Shown here piece by piece: positions 1 through 7,706 of a DNA stretch of 42,086 nt (position 1 is its first letter; each line of letters starts with the position of its first letter). A program made the translations under genes and the position numbers. The notes beneath the pieces are model-generated. The model saw only the letters and a program-made list of their open reading frames with translations, ran no database searches and had not been told where the DNA came from. The stretch is from positions 1 through 42,086 of the forward strand of contig CAZSTI010000005.1 of assembly GCA_964609995.1 (NCBI GenBank). Reading direction: 5' to 3'. The DNA comes from JAAYGD01 sp964609995 (GTDB taxonomy: Bacteria; Bacillota_I; Bacilli_A; RF39; UBA660).

Positions 1-216
1 GGTGCCACTGAATGTGAATTCGACAAACAAGGTCGAATCAATATTACCTCTCCACTAGCGGGCTACGCCGATTTAACAAAAGAATGTGTTGTAATCGGCG
101 TAAATGACCGCATTGAAATATGGTCTAAAGATAATTTTGATAAATTCCTAAAAGAAAACATTGAAAACTTATCAGATATAGCAGAAAACTTATTTGAAAG
201 TAATCCTTATGCATAA
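1..216 (+). CDS. mraZ: MraZ, C-terminal part (cut by window edge)
   Basis: This is the last 71 residues of the MraZ transcription regulator, read in frame from base 1 to the TAA at 214-216. The translation contains the second MraZ (AbrB-like) repeat with the typical DKQGRI and VGVNDRIEIW-like pattern (here IGVNDRIEIW). MraZ binds DNA upstream of the dcw cluster and controls it, and it is normally the first gene there, as here. Its stop overlaps the start of rsmH. The first 120 bases are about 43% G+C and use CGA, CGC, GGC, GCC and GCG codons, while the next 60 bases and all following genes are near 22-25% G+C and use AGA for arginine. The true start lies outside the window. Confidence 0.9.
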   Translation, partial: GATECEFDKQGRINITSPLAGYADLTKECVVIGVNDRIEIWSKDNFDKFLKENIENLSDIAENLFESNPYA

Positions 217-1114
217 AAGTGTATTGCTTGATGAAACAATAAATGGTTTAGACATAAAGGAAGATGGAATTTATATTGATTGTACTTTAGGTTATGGAGG
301 CCATAGCGAAGCTATACTAAAAAGAATAAAAAGGGGTTGGCTTTTTGCCTTTGATAAAGATATTGATGCTATAAAGTTTAGTAATGAAAGATTAAGTAAA
401 ATTAGTAAAAACTATGAATTAATTAATACTAGTTTTTCATTGTTAAAAGATGAATTGTATCAAAGAAATATAGATAAAGTTGATGGAATAATATTTGATT
501 TAGGAGTATCTAGTCCTCAAATAGATTTAGTAGAAAGAGGATTTAGTTATATGAATGATTATAGATTAGACATGAGAATGGATAAAAATCAAACATTAGA
601 TGCTCACTATATAGTAAATAATTATTCATATGAAAAATTAACAAATATTTTTTTCAATTATGGAGAAGAAAGATACTCTAAAAATATTGCTAAAAAAATA
701 TGCGAGTATAGAGATAAAAAGACAATAGAAACCACATTAGAATTAGTTAGAATAATAAATAGATCTATCCCTAAAGAATCTAAAGATACTGTTAAAAGGA
801 TATTTCAAGCTATAAGGATAGAAGTAAATGATGAATTAAATGAGATAGAAAAAGCGATAGAAGAGGCCATAAGTATGCTTAAAACTCATGGTAGACTATG
901 TGTTATTACTTTTCACTCTTTAGAAGATAGAATAGTAAAAAGAATATTTAAAAAATATAGTGAAATAAACAAATTGGTTAAAGGATTGCCCGAAATACCA
1001 GATGAATATAAACCAATAATAAAAATAATAGATAGAGTATTTCCTAGTAAGGAAGAATTAAATAATAATAGTAGATCAAAAAGTTCTACTTTAAGAATAA
1101 TAGAAAGGCTTTAA
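209..1114 (+). CDS. rsmH: 16S rRNA (cytosine1402-N4)-methyltransferase RsmH (MraW)
   Basis: RsmH methylates N4 of C1402 in 16S rRNA using SAM. The protein begins MHKSVLLDETINGL, the usual RsmH N-terminus, and carries the SAM-binding motif DCTLGYGGHSEAIL near residues 24-37, the FDLGVSSPQ motif, the GFSYM/LDMRMD segment and the C-terminal VITFHSLEDRIVK signature. At about 301 residues it is full length. An in-frame TTG at 194 would add five residues, but the ATG at 209 matches the family N-terminus better and overlaps the mraZ stop by 8 bases, suggesting translational coupling. It stands in its normal dcw position between mraZ and ftsL. Confidence 0.95.
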   Translation: MHKSVLLDETINGLDIKEDGIYIDCTLGYGGHSEAILKRIKRGWLFAFDKDIDAIKFSNERLSKISKNYELINTSFSLLKDELYQRNIDKVDGIIFDLGVSSPQIDLVERGFSYMNDYRLDMRMDKNQTLDAHYIVNNYSYEKLTNIFFNYGEERYSKNIAKKICEYRDKKTIETTLELVRIINRSIPKESKDTVKRIFQAIRIEVNDELNEIEKAIEEAISMLKTHGRLCVITFHSLEDRIVKRIFKKYSEINKLVKGLPEIPDEYKPIIKIIDRVFPSKEELNNNSRSKSSTLRIIERL

Positions 1115-1118
1115 TATT

Positions 1119-1394
1119 ATGAAAAAGTTTAAATTATCGAAATTAATTACAAAAACTTGTCTAATATCTATGATTATTTTTCCAATATTGTTTTTATTGT
1201 TGAAATCTTCCTTATCGGATGTTAATATAGAAGTAGAAGCATTAAAAAGAGAAATTAGTAAAGAAGAAAATAAGATTGAATCATTAACTATGAAAATTGA
1301 TGAATTAAAATCATTATCAAATATATCTGATGCTATTGAAAATGAAGGATTGGGGTATAATAGTACTAATATTAAAGTAATATCAAAAAAATAG
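1119..1394 (+). CDS. ftsL: FtsL/DivIC-like septum protein
   Basis: A 91-residue bitopic membrane protein: a short basic N-terminus, one hydrophobic segment at about residues 11-30, then a heptad-like charged stretch (about 35-67, rich in E, K, I and L) that reads as a coiled coil. This is the architecture of FtsL, which pairs with DivIC and helps activate septal peptidoglycan synthesis. Sequence identity is too low to call from motifs alone; the call rests on architecture and on position between rsmH and the septal PBP, where ftsL lies in Firmicutes. It starts 4 bases after the rsmH stop, with only a weak GAAAGG-like ribosome site. Confidence 0.75.
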   Translation: MKKFKLSKLITKTCLISMIIFPILFLLLKSSLSDVNIEVEALKREISKEENKIESLTMKIDELKSLSNISDAIENEGLGYNSTNIKVISKK

Positions 1395-1403
1395 AGGGTT
1401 ATA

Positions 1404-3494
1404 ATGAAAAAAGAAATAGATAATAGAATAATAATTAAGAAAAAAGTAATTATAAGTTTATTTCTTTTTTTTATTGCAGCTATAATTAGATTGGGATATT
1501 TAGGATTATCTGAAAAAGTAGATGATATGAATTTAGAGAAGTTTGCAAATAATAGAAATACAACGAAGACTACAATATATGCAAAAAGAGGAAACATTTA
1601 TGATAGTGCCAACAATGTATTAGCGCAAACAGTTAATTCATATACTGTCATTGCTTTTCTTGAACCATCTAGAAGTACAGACAAAGTATTAAGACATGTG
1701 GTTGATAAAGAAAATACTGCTAAAAAATTATCTCCTTTAATAAATATGACTGAAGAAAGTATTTTGTCTTTACTAAATAGAAAAGCATATCAAGTGGAAC
1801 TTGGACCTGGTGGAAGAGGAATAACAGAAGTTACAAAAGAAAAAATAGAAGAATTAAAACTTCCTGGAATATCTTTTACATTATCTAGAAAAAGATATTA
1901 TCCAAATGATACTTTTTTATCATATGTTTTAGGCTATGTTCAAGATAAAGATGGTGTAATGGTTGGAGAAATGGGTATTGAACAGTACTATAATAAAGAT
2001 TTAAAAGGAATAAATGGATCTCATGAATTTCAAAAAGATTTATATGGATATAAATTGCCAAATACTCAAGAAATAATTAAACCTAGTATTGATGGAGTAG
2101 ATATTAAACTTACAATAGATAATAATATTCAGTATTTTGTTGAAACTATTTCAAAAGAATCTTATGAAACCAATAAACCTGATTGGTTAATTACTGCAGT
2201 AATGGATGCTAAAACGGGCGCAATATTAGGTACTACTTCATATCCAACATTTAATCCTAATACTAAAAATATTACAAATTATTTGAATCCATTAATTTCT
2301 TATACATTTGAACCGGGTTCAACTATGAAGATATTTACTTATATGTCTGTATTGGAAAAAGGTAATTATAATGGAAATGAAACTTTTAAATCTGGTAGTA
2401 TTAGTTTTAGCAATACTAAAGATAAAATAAGTGATTGGAATGATATAGGTTGGGGAACAATTGATTATGATTTAGGATTTGCTCTTTCTTCAAATGTAGG
2501 AGTATCTTATTTAACTAGAAATAAAATTACTGGAGGAGAATTAAGAGATTATTTTTCTAAATTAGGATTTGGTAAAAAAACAGGGATAACCTTACCTAAT
2601 GAATATAGTGGAGAAATTAATTTTAAATATCCAATAGAAATCGCAAATGCTGGATTTGGGCAAGGTATTACAACTACTCCAATACAAATGCTTCAAGCAG
2701 TATCTTCTGTTGCAAATGAAGGAGTAATGTTAAAACCATATATTATTAAAGAAATAACTAATAATGAAAACAAAGTAATATATGAAGGTAAGAAAGAAGA
2801 ATTAGGAAAAATTGCTAGTAGTGAGACAATTGAAAAAATAAAAGAATTGATGTTTAATGTGGTAAATGATTTGCCAAGTAGAGCAACAGGTGCATCTTAT
2901 AAAATAGAAGGATATGATATTATTGGAAAAACTGGTACTGCTCAATATATAAATTCAAAAACCGGAAGGTATGAAAATGGAACTGGTAGAAATATTAGGA
3001 GTTTTATTGGAATGTTTCCTAAAGATGATCCAGAAATAATTATATATTTTGCAATGAAAGATTCTATTACTTTGGGTTCCGGAATGTCTACAACAACAAA
3101 AAAATTGATTAAAGATATATCTAACTATAAAGGTATGTATAAAGAATTAACTGAAGATCAAACTATATCAAATTATATAATGCCTAATTTATTAAATGAA
3201 AACTCTTCTTCAAGTGATTTATTAAAAGATAAATTTAAAAATATATTCTTAATTGGGGATGGAGATAAAATAATAAATCAATATCCTAATAGTAATATAG
3301 AGATAAATGCATTAAACACTATATTCTTGATAACTAATTATAAAGAATTAAATATACCTGATTTGATTGGATTATCATTAAAGGATGTTATTATTTTATC
3401 AAATATGTTAAAATTAGAATTAGAGTATGTTGGCACAGGTTATGTTTATGAACAAGAATTAATAGATAATAAATTAATAATAAAATTGAGGTAA
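1404..3494 (+). CDS. ftsI: Class B penicillin-binding protein with a PASTA domain
   Basis: A 696-residue transpeptidase that cross-links septal or elongation peptidoglycan. It has an N-terminal membrane anchor (about 13-33), a PBP dimerisation region beginning at the conserved RGNIYD motif (62-67), and the transpeptidase domain with catalytic STMK (S306), SSN (362-364) and KTG (509-511). One PASTA domain closes the protein (about 647-696, starting IPDLIGLSLKDV), as in SpoVD/PBP2x-type enzymes. The gene follows the FtsL-like gene in the dcw cluster, so the septal FtsI/PbpB role is most likely; a SpoVD-like role cannot be excluded. Start at the ATG after a GAGGG ribosome site. All catalytic motifs are intact. 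Confidence 0.92.
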   Translation: MKKEIDNRIIIKKKVIISLFLFFIAAIIRLGYLGLSEKVDDMNLEKFANNRNTTKTTIYAKRGNIYDSANNVLAQTVNSYTVIAFLEPSRSTDKVLRHVVDKENTAKKLSPLINMTEESILSLLNRKAYQVELGPGGRGITEVTKEKIEELKLPGISFTLSRKRYYPNDTFLSYVLGYVQDKDGVMVGEMGIEQYYNKDLKGINGSHEFQKDLYGYKLPNTQEIIKPSIDGVDIKLTIDNNIQYFVETISKESYETNKPDWLITAVMDAKTGAILGTTSYPTFNPNTKNITNYLNPLISYTFEPGSTMKIFTYMSVLEKGNYNGNETFKSGSISFSNTKDKISDWNDIGWGTIDYDLGFALSSNVGVSYLTRNKITGGELRDYFSKLGFGKKTGITLPNEYSGEINFKYPIEIANAGFGQGITTTPIQMLQAVSSVANEGVMLKPYIIKEITNNENKVIYEGKKEELGKIASSETIEKIKELMFNVVNDLPSRATGASYKIEGYDIIGKTGTAQYINSKTGRYENGTGRNIRSFIGMFPKDDPEIIIYFAMKDSITLGSGMSTTTKKLIKDISNYKGMYKELTEDQTISNYIMPNLLNENSSSSDLLKDKFKNIFLIGDGDKIINQYPNSNIEINALNTIFLITNYKELNIPDLIGLSLKDVIILSNMLKLELEYVGTGYVYEQELIDNKLIIKLR

Positions 3495-3499
3495 TAAAT

Positions 3500-5455
3500 A
3501 TGAAAAAAAATGGATACACTTTAGTTGAAGTTCTAGCTGTATTAATATTATTAGCAATTATATTTACAATTGTATCTCCTAGAATATTAGATTCAATAGA
3601 TGAATCTAAAAAAGCTGCATTTAAAATATCTGCAAATATGTTAATAAATGAAGCTAAAAAAGAATTTTCAAAATCTGCTGAAGAAAAGATATATACAATA
3701 GAAGAAGGAGTATTTGTTGGAGATTCGTTACCTGTGGTTGGAGAATTGCCTGATAATGGAACAATACATATTACTAGTTATGGCTTAATCTCAATGGCAG
3801 TTTATGATGATAAAGTGTGCGCTACAAAAGTATTAAATAGTGAAGAAATAATAATTACAAATGATGTAGAAAATTGTGTAGTTATTGAAGAAACACCTTC
3901 TGAGTGCTTTGCTTATCAAGAAATTGAAGAAAACATGTTGGAAATAACTAATTATTCTGATACTTGTTCAAGTAATGTAGTTATTCCAAGCATTATAGAT
4001 GGAAAAACAGTTGTTTCAATTGGGGATTATTCATTTTGTGCTCAAGAATCACAGTCAGCTGGATATAATGAAATAAACAATTTATTTGCATATAATGACT
4101 CAACAATAAATAATGAAACAAATTATTATTTGGCTGCTTCAGTAACAGAACCAAAAAGACAAATAATTAGTGTTATTATTCCAAATACTGTAATAAGTAT
4201 AGGAGAAAATGCTTTTTCTTGGAATCTCCTAACAAGTGTAACAATCCCAGATAGTGTTACAATTATAGGAGAAAATGCTTTTTCTTGGAATCAACTATCA
4301 AGTGTAACAATAGGAAATAGTGTAACAAGTATAGGAGAAAATGCTTTTGAAACTAATCAATTAACAAATGTTATAATTCCAAATAGTGTAACAACTATAG
4401 AGTATTCTGCTTTTTTAGAAAATCAACTAACAAGTGTAACAATAGGAAATAGTGTAACAAGTATAGGAGATTATGCTTTTTCTTGGAATCAACTAACAAG
4501 TGTAACAATCCCAAATAGTGTAACAAGTATAGGAGACGGAGCTTTTTCTTGGAATCAACTAACAGGCGTAACAATCCCAAATAGTGTAACAAGTATAGGA
4601 GGTGGTGCTTTTAATGATAATCAACTTCCTGAAAATCAAGCTTTTATTTATGAAAGAAATCTAGATGGAAGTGAAAATACATCAAAATTAGTTAGTTATG
4701 GAGGAGCAAAAAGAGATAACGTTATAATCCCAAATAGTGTAACAAATATAGGCGATAATGCTTTTCGAAGTAATCAACTAACAAGTGTAACAATTCCAAA
4801 TAGTGTAACAGATATTGGAATTGAAGCTTTTTATTCTAATCAACTAACAAGTGTAACAATCCCAAATAGTGTAACAAGTATTGGATTTTCTGCTTTTGAA
4901 AATAATCAACTAACAAGTGTAACAATCCCAAATAGTGTAACAAGTATAGGATATTCTGCTTTTTCTGGTAATCGACTAACAAGTGTATCAATAGGAAATG
5001 GTGTAACAGATATAGAATATGGTACTTTTTATAATAATCAACTAACAAGCGTAACAATTCCAGATAGTGTAGAAGATATAGGATATTATGCTTTTTATTC
5101 TAATCAACTAACAAGTGTAACAATAGGAAATAGTGTAACAAGTATAGGGAATTCTGCTTTTTCTGGTAATCTCCTAAAAAGTATAACAATCCCAAATAGT
5201 GTAACAAGTATAGGAGAGAATGCTTTTTCTAATAATCAACTAACAAGTGTAACAATAGGAACCGGTGTAACAAATATTGGAGTTTATGCTTTTTATTCTA
5301 ATCAACTAACAAGTGTAACAATTCCTTCTTCTGTTAATATTTATACATATACTATATCTTCATCATTTAGTACATGTTATGTAACAGAAAACAATAGTGC
5401 AGCAGGAACATATACAGCATTATCTCAAATTGATACTTGGACAAAACAACCATAA
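3500..5455 (+). CDS. Type IV prepilin-like protein fused to BspA-type leucine-rich repeats
   Basis: This 651-residue protein begins with a type IV prepilin signal: MKKNG then YTLVEVLAVLILLA, i.e. Gly5 before the cleavage site, Glu at mature position 5 and a ~20-residue hydrophobic helix, as in ComGC-type pseudopilins. A pilin-like region (to about 130) is followed by a cap with two cysteines (ECFAY...DTCSS, about 135-157) and about 17 BspA/LRR_5 repeats with a 22-residue period built on NSVTSIGxxAF. A non-repeat insert (AFIYERNLDGS to SYGGAK) follows the eighth repeat. The protein ends in TWTKQP. It follows the PBP by 5 bases, so it should be co-transcribed with the dcw genes. No prepilin peptidase or pilus ATPase is in the window. 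Presumed role: surface display or adhesion (inference). The family call is firm; the function is unknown. Confidence 0.88.
   Translation: MKKNGYTLVEVLAVLILLAIIFTIVSPRILDSIDESKKAAFKISANMLINEAKKEFSKSAEEKIYTIEEGVFVGDSLPVVGELPDNGTIHITSYGLISMAVYDDKVCATKVLNSEEIIITNDVENCVVIEETPSECFAYQEIEENMLEITNYSDTCSSNVVIPSIIDGKTVVSIGDYSFCAQESQSAGYNEINNLFAYNDSTINNETNYYLAASVTEPKRQIISVIIPNTVISIGENAFSWNLLTSVTIPDSVTIIGENAFSWNQLSSVTIGNSVTSIGENAFETNQLTNVIIPNSVTTIEYSAFLENQLTSVTIGNSVTSIGDYAFSWNQLTSVTIPNSVTSIGDGAFSWNQLTGVTIPNSVTSIGGGAFNDNQLPENQAFIYERNLDGSENTSKLVSYGGAKRDNVIIPNSVTNIGDNAFRSNQLTSVTIPNSVTDIGIEAFYSNQLTSVTIPNSVTSIGFSAFENNQLTSVTIPNSVTSIGYSAFSGNRLTSVSIGNGVTDIEYGTFYNNQLTSVTIPDSVEDIGYYAFYSNQLTSVTIGNSVTSIGNSAFSGNLLKSITIPNSVTSIGENAFSNNQLTSVTIGTGVTNIGVYAFYSNQLTSVTIPSSVNIYTYTISSSFSTCYVTENNSAAGTYTALSQIDTWTKQP
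4170..5330 (+). repeat. Coding 66-bp tandem repeats (LRR_5 units)
   Basis: The LRR part of the prepilin-LRR gene is a tandem array with a 66-bp period, for example GGAATC at 4485 and again at 4551. Many units are almost identical at the DNA level (shared words such as CTAACAAGTGTAACAATCCC), with variation concentrated in the 2-4 codons after the isoleucine-glycine pair. One break, at about 4621-4720, encodes the FIYERN insert. The high DNA identity implies recent duplication or gene conversion between units and makes copy-number change likely. Confidence 0.85.
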
Positions 5456-5478
5456 AAAACAGGATTTATTCCTGTTTT
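5454..5478. terminator. Bidirectional terminator between prepilin-LRR gene and suf operon
   Basis: The inverted repeat AAAACAGGA-TTTAT-TCCTGTTTT lies between the convergent genes, with A and T runs on both sides. It overlaps the stop codon of the prepilin-LRR gene and the 3' end of the minus-strand regulator gene. It should end transcription from both directions. Confidence 0.75.
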
Positions 5479-5906
5479 CCTTTACAATTAATACATGGGT
5501 TATTATTTATACAGTAATTATCAATATTCTCAGTTTTAATATTTAATGTCTTTTTAAGATATTGTTCTAACTTAGTTATTGTATAACAAGATACTGAATT
5601 CTTAATATTTTCTGAATCTCTAATTGCAATTTCTTTATCTATTTTTAGTACATCAGTAAAAAATATTTGAAGTATGCTATCTTTTCTAATAATATTATTT
5701 ATATAAGTTATACCTACATCAGTAATTGTTATTTTATTTGAATAATTAATTAATTTTAAATTATCTAATGTTTTTAGTGCTCTAACTACACTGGGTTTAC
5801 TATATTTCAAATGTTTAGAAATATTTGTTATAGTAATATCTTCGTTTTTTGATACTTCATAAATAGCTACTAAGTATTCTATTTGAGAAGGAGTTAATTC
5901 TATCAT
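5466..5906 (-). CDS. DtxR/MntR-like regulator with C-terminal cysteine cluster (probable suf regulator)
   Basis: A 146-residue protein with an N-terminal winged helix-turn-helix (about 5-65; SQIEYLVAIYEVSK, then ITNISKHLKYSKPSVVRALKTL) and a DtxR/MntR-like dimerisation helix region (about 72-120). The metal ligands expected from MntR are mostly missing: the D8/E11 positions align with E10/V13, the His77 position with K75, and the E102/H103 positions with K and N. Instead there are four cysteines, C107 and a C-terminal C132-x5-C138-x2-C141 cluster, which could bind an Fe-S cluster. The gene is the last of the suf operon and its ATG overlaps the sufB stop (ATGA). I infer a Fe-S-responsive repressor of suf, analogous to SufR or IscR but from another family. 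Fold call good; ligand and target are inference. Confidence 0.75.
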   Translation of the reverse strand: MIELTPSQIEYLVAIYEVSKNEDITITNISKHLKYSKPSVVRALKTLDNLKLINYSNKITITDVGITYINNIIRKDSILQIFFTDVLKIDKEIAIRDSENIKNSVSCYTITKLEQYLKKTLNIKTENIDNYCINNNPCINCKGKQE

Positions 5907-7282
5907 CCTATTGAACCCTCCATATTGAGTTTTAATAGTTGATTTAGTTCTATTGCGTATTCCATTGGTAATTCTTTTGTAAAGGGTTCAATAAACCCTA
6001 ATATAATCATTTCTTTAGCTAATTGTTCAGGTATACCTTTACTCATAATATAGAACAATAATCTTTCATCTATCTTGGATACTTTAGCTTCGTGTTTAAC
6101 AGTTGATGAATTGTTTTCTATTTTAGAATAAGGAATTGTATTTGATATAGATTTGTTATCTAGCAATAATGTATCACATTCAACAGAAGTTTTTGAATTA
6201 ATAGCTTCTTTTGAATGAATTACTGTTCCTCTATAATTGTTAATACCTCCATTTTTGGATATGGCTTTTGAAATTATTTTAGAGGATGTATTAGGCGCTA
6301 AATGAATCATTTTAGCACCAGCATCTTGTATTTGATTATTAGCAACAGCAATTGATATTGTAGTGCCTTTAGAACCCTCTCCTTTAAGTATTACTGAAGG
6401 ATACTTCATGTTGTACTTAGAACCTAAATTACCATCTATCCATTCCATAATTCCGTTCTCTTCGCATATTGCTCTTTTGGTAACTAAATTGTAAACATCA
6501 CTTGACCAATTTTGTATTGCTGTATATCTACAAGAAGCATTTTTTGCAACAAATATTTCTACAACTGATGCGTGAAGAGAATCATTAGAATAGATTGGTG
6601 CAGTGCATCCTTCTATATAATGTAATGAGGCACCTTCATCTACAATAATTATAGTTCTTTCAAATTGACCAAATTTATCAGAATTCATTCTAAAATATGA
6701 TTGTAATGGTTTTTCTAATTTAATTCCTTTAGGAATATAAATAAATGATCCACCAGACCATATAGAAGAATTCAAAGCTGCAAATTTGTTATCTGTATAA
6801 GGTACTAGCATCCCAAAATATTTTTTAAACAATTCAGGGTGTTTTTTTAATGCTGTATCTGTATCTAAAAAAATAACTCCTTTTTCATCAAATTCTTTTT
6901 TCATATTATGATAAACCATTTCTGATTCATATTGAGTAGCAACTCCTGATAAATATTTAGCTTCTGCTTCTTTAATACCTAATTTATCAAATGTATTTTT
7001 TATTTTTTCAGGAACTTCATCCCAAGAAGTATTGCTTTTATCTGCTGGTTTTATATAATAATTAATATCGTCAAAATCTATTTCTATTTGTTCTAATTTT
7101 TCCCAATTAGGCATTTTTAATTCTTTATATTTCTTATAAGCTTTTAATCTATATTCCAACATCCAATCAGGTTCTTCTTTTAATTTCGATATTGTATTAA
7201 TTTTTTCTTCATCTAATCCTTTTTCTAATTTAAATACTCCAATATCCCCATCATTGAAACCATATTTATAATCATAATTCAT
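5903..7282 (-). CDS. sufB: Fe-S cluster assembly scaffold subunit SufB
   Basis: SufB is the main scaffold of the SufBCD complex on which Fe-S clusters are built. The ~459-residue product shows the usual N-terminal region (YGFNDGDIGVFKL, PDWMLEYRLKAY), the central beta-helix (WSGGSFIYIPKG, IVDEGASLHYIEGCTAPIYS) and the C-terminal core ending HEAKVSKIDERLLFYIMSKG. The cysteine in VECDTLLLD and the HEA histidine, both conserved in SufB, are present. A GTG at 7291 would add three residues; I prefer the ATG at 7282 because AGGTGA stands five bases before it. It overlaps sufU by 11 bases and the downstream regulator by 4, indicating tight coupling. Confidence 0.96.
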   Translation of the reverse strand: MNYDYKYGFNDGDIGVFKLEKGLDEEKINTISKLKEEPDWMLEYRLKAYKKYKELKMPNWEKLEQIEIDFDDINYYIKPADKSNTSWDEVPEKIKNTFDKLGIKEAEAKYLSGVATQYESEMVYHNMKKEFDEKGVIFLDTDTALKKHPELFKKYFGMLVPYTDNKFAALNSSIWSGGSFIYIPKGIKLEKPLQSYFRMNSDKFGQFERTIIIVDEGASLHYIEGCTAPIYSNDSLHASVVEIFVAKNASCRYTAIQNWSSDVYNLVTKRAICEENGIMEWIDGNLGSKYNMKYPSVILKGEGSKGTTISIAVANNQIQDAGAKMIHLAPNTSSKIISKAISKNGGINNYRGTVIHSKEAINSKTSVECDTLLLDNKSISNTIPYSKIENNSSTVKHEAKVSKIDERLLFYIMSKGIPEQLAKEMIILGFIEPFTKELPMEYAIELNQLLKLNMEGSIG

Positions 7283-7706
7283 TATCTTCACCTATAGCTT
7301 TCATATATGCTTTATATGGTAATATAGCGCATTTTATTCTAGGAGGTAAGTTTTTAATACCTTCAAAAACAATAGCATCTTTAATAATTTCTTTATTGAA
7401 AACATTTCCAGTAAGCATATTATTAATATTTTTAATAATATTATTTACTTCTGTTATACTTTTATCCATTATTAATTCACTCATAATTGAAGTAGAAGCT
7501 TTACAAACAGTACATCCATTTACATCATAAGTAACATCTTTAATAATATTGTTTTCAACCAATAAATATAAAAATATATCATCACCACAAGAGGGATTTT
7601 TTAAATATGATTTTAAATATTCTTTATCTATAATTTCTTTTTTATTTCTTGGATTTTCAATGTGATCAAGTATTATGTTTCTATATAAGTCATTAGAATA
7701 GTTCAT
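7272..7706 (-). CDS. sufU: SufU zinc-dependent sulfurtransferase (SufS partner)
   Basis: SufU accepts persulfide sulfur from SufS and passes it to SufBCD in Firmicutes. The 144-residue product carries the zinc-site residues in the expected contexts: NPSCGDD (C40, D42), NGCTVCKAS (C65) and RIKCAILPY (C126). It lacks the ~20-residue region difference that would mark an IscU, and its position between sufS and sufB matches the B. subtilis order. The gene overlaps the sufS 3' end by 14 bases and sufB by 11 bases. Confidence 0.94.
   Translation of the reverse strand: MNYSNDLYRNIILDHIENPRNKKEIIDKEYLKSYLKNPSCGDDIFLYLLVENNIIKDVTYDVNGCTVCKASTSIMSELIMDKSITEVNNIIKNINNMLTGNVFNKEIIKDAIVFEGIKNLPPRIKCAILPYKAYMKAIGEDNEL

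Noticed and set aside
1091..1597. Minus-strand hydrophobic ORF of 168 codons opposite ftsL and the PBP
   Set aside because: Fully antisense to two well-supported genes and without a ribosome site.
4395..5057. Minus-strand ORFs rich in leucine inside the LRR region (4395-4592 and 4836-5057)
   Set aside because: They are antisense reflections of the 66-bp coding repeats, have no ribosome sites, and their leucine-rich look is caused by the repeat.
4170..5330. Regular direct repeats resembling a CRISPR array
   Set aside because: The repeats are contiguous 66-bp units without unique spacers and encode LRR repeats in one open frame.
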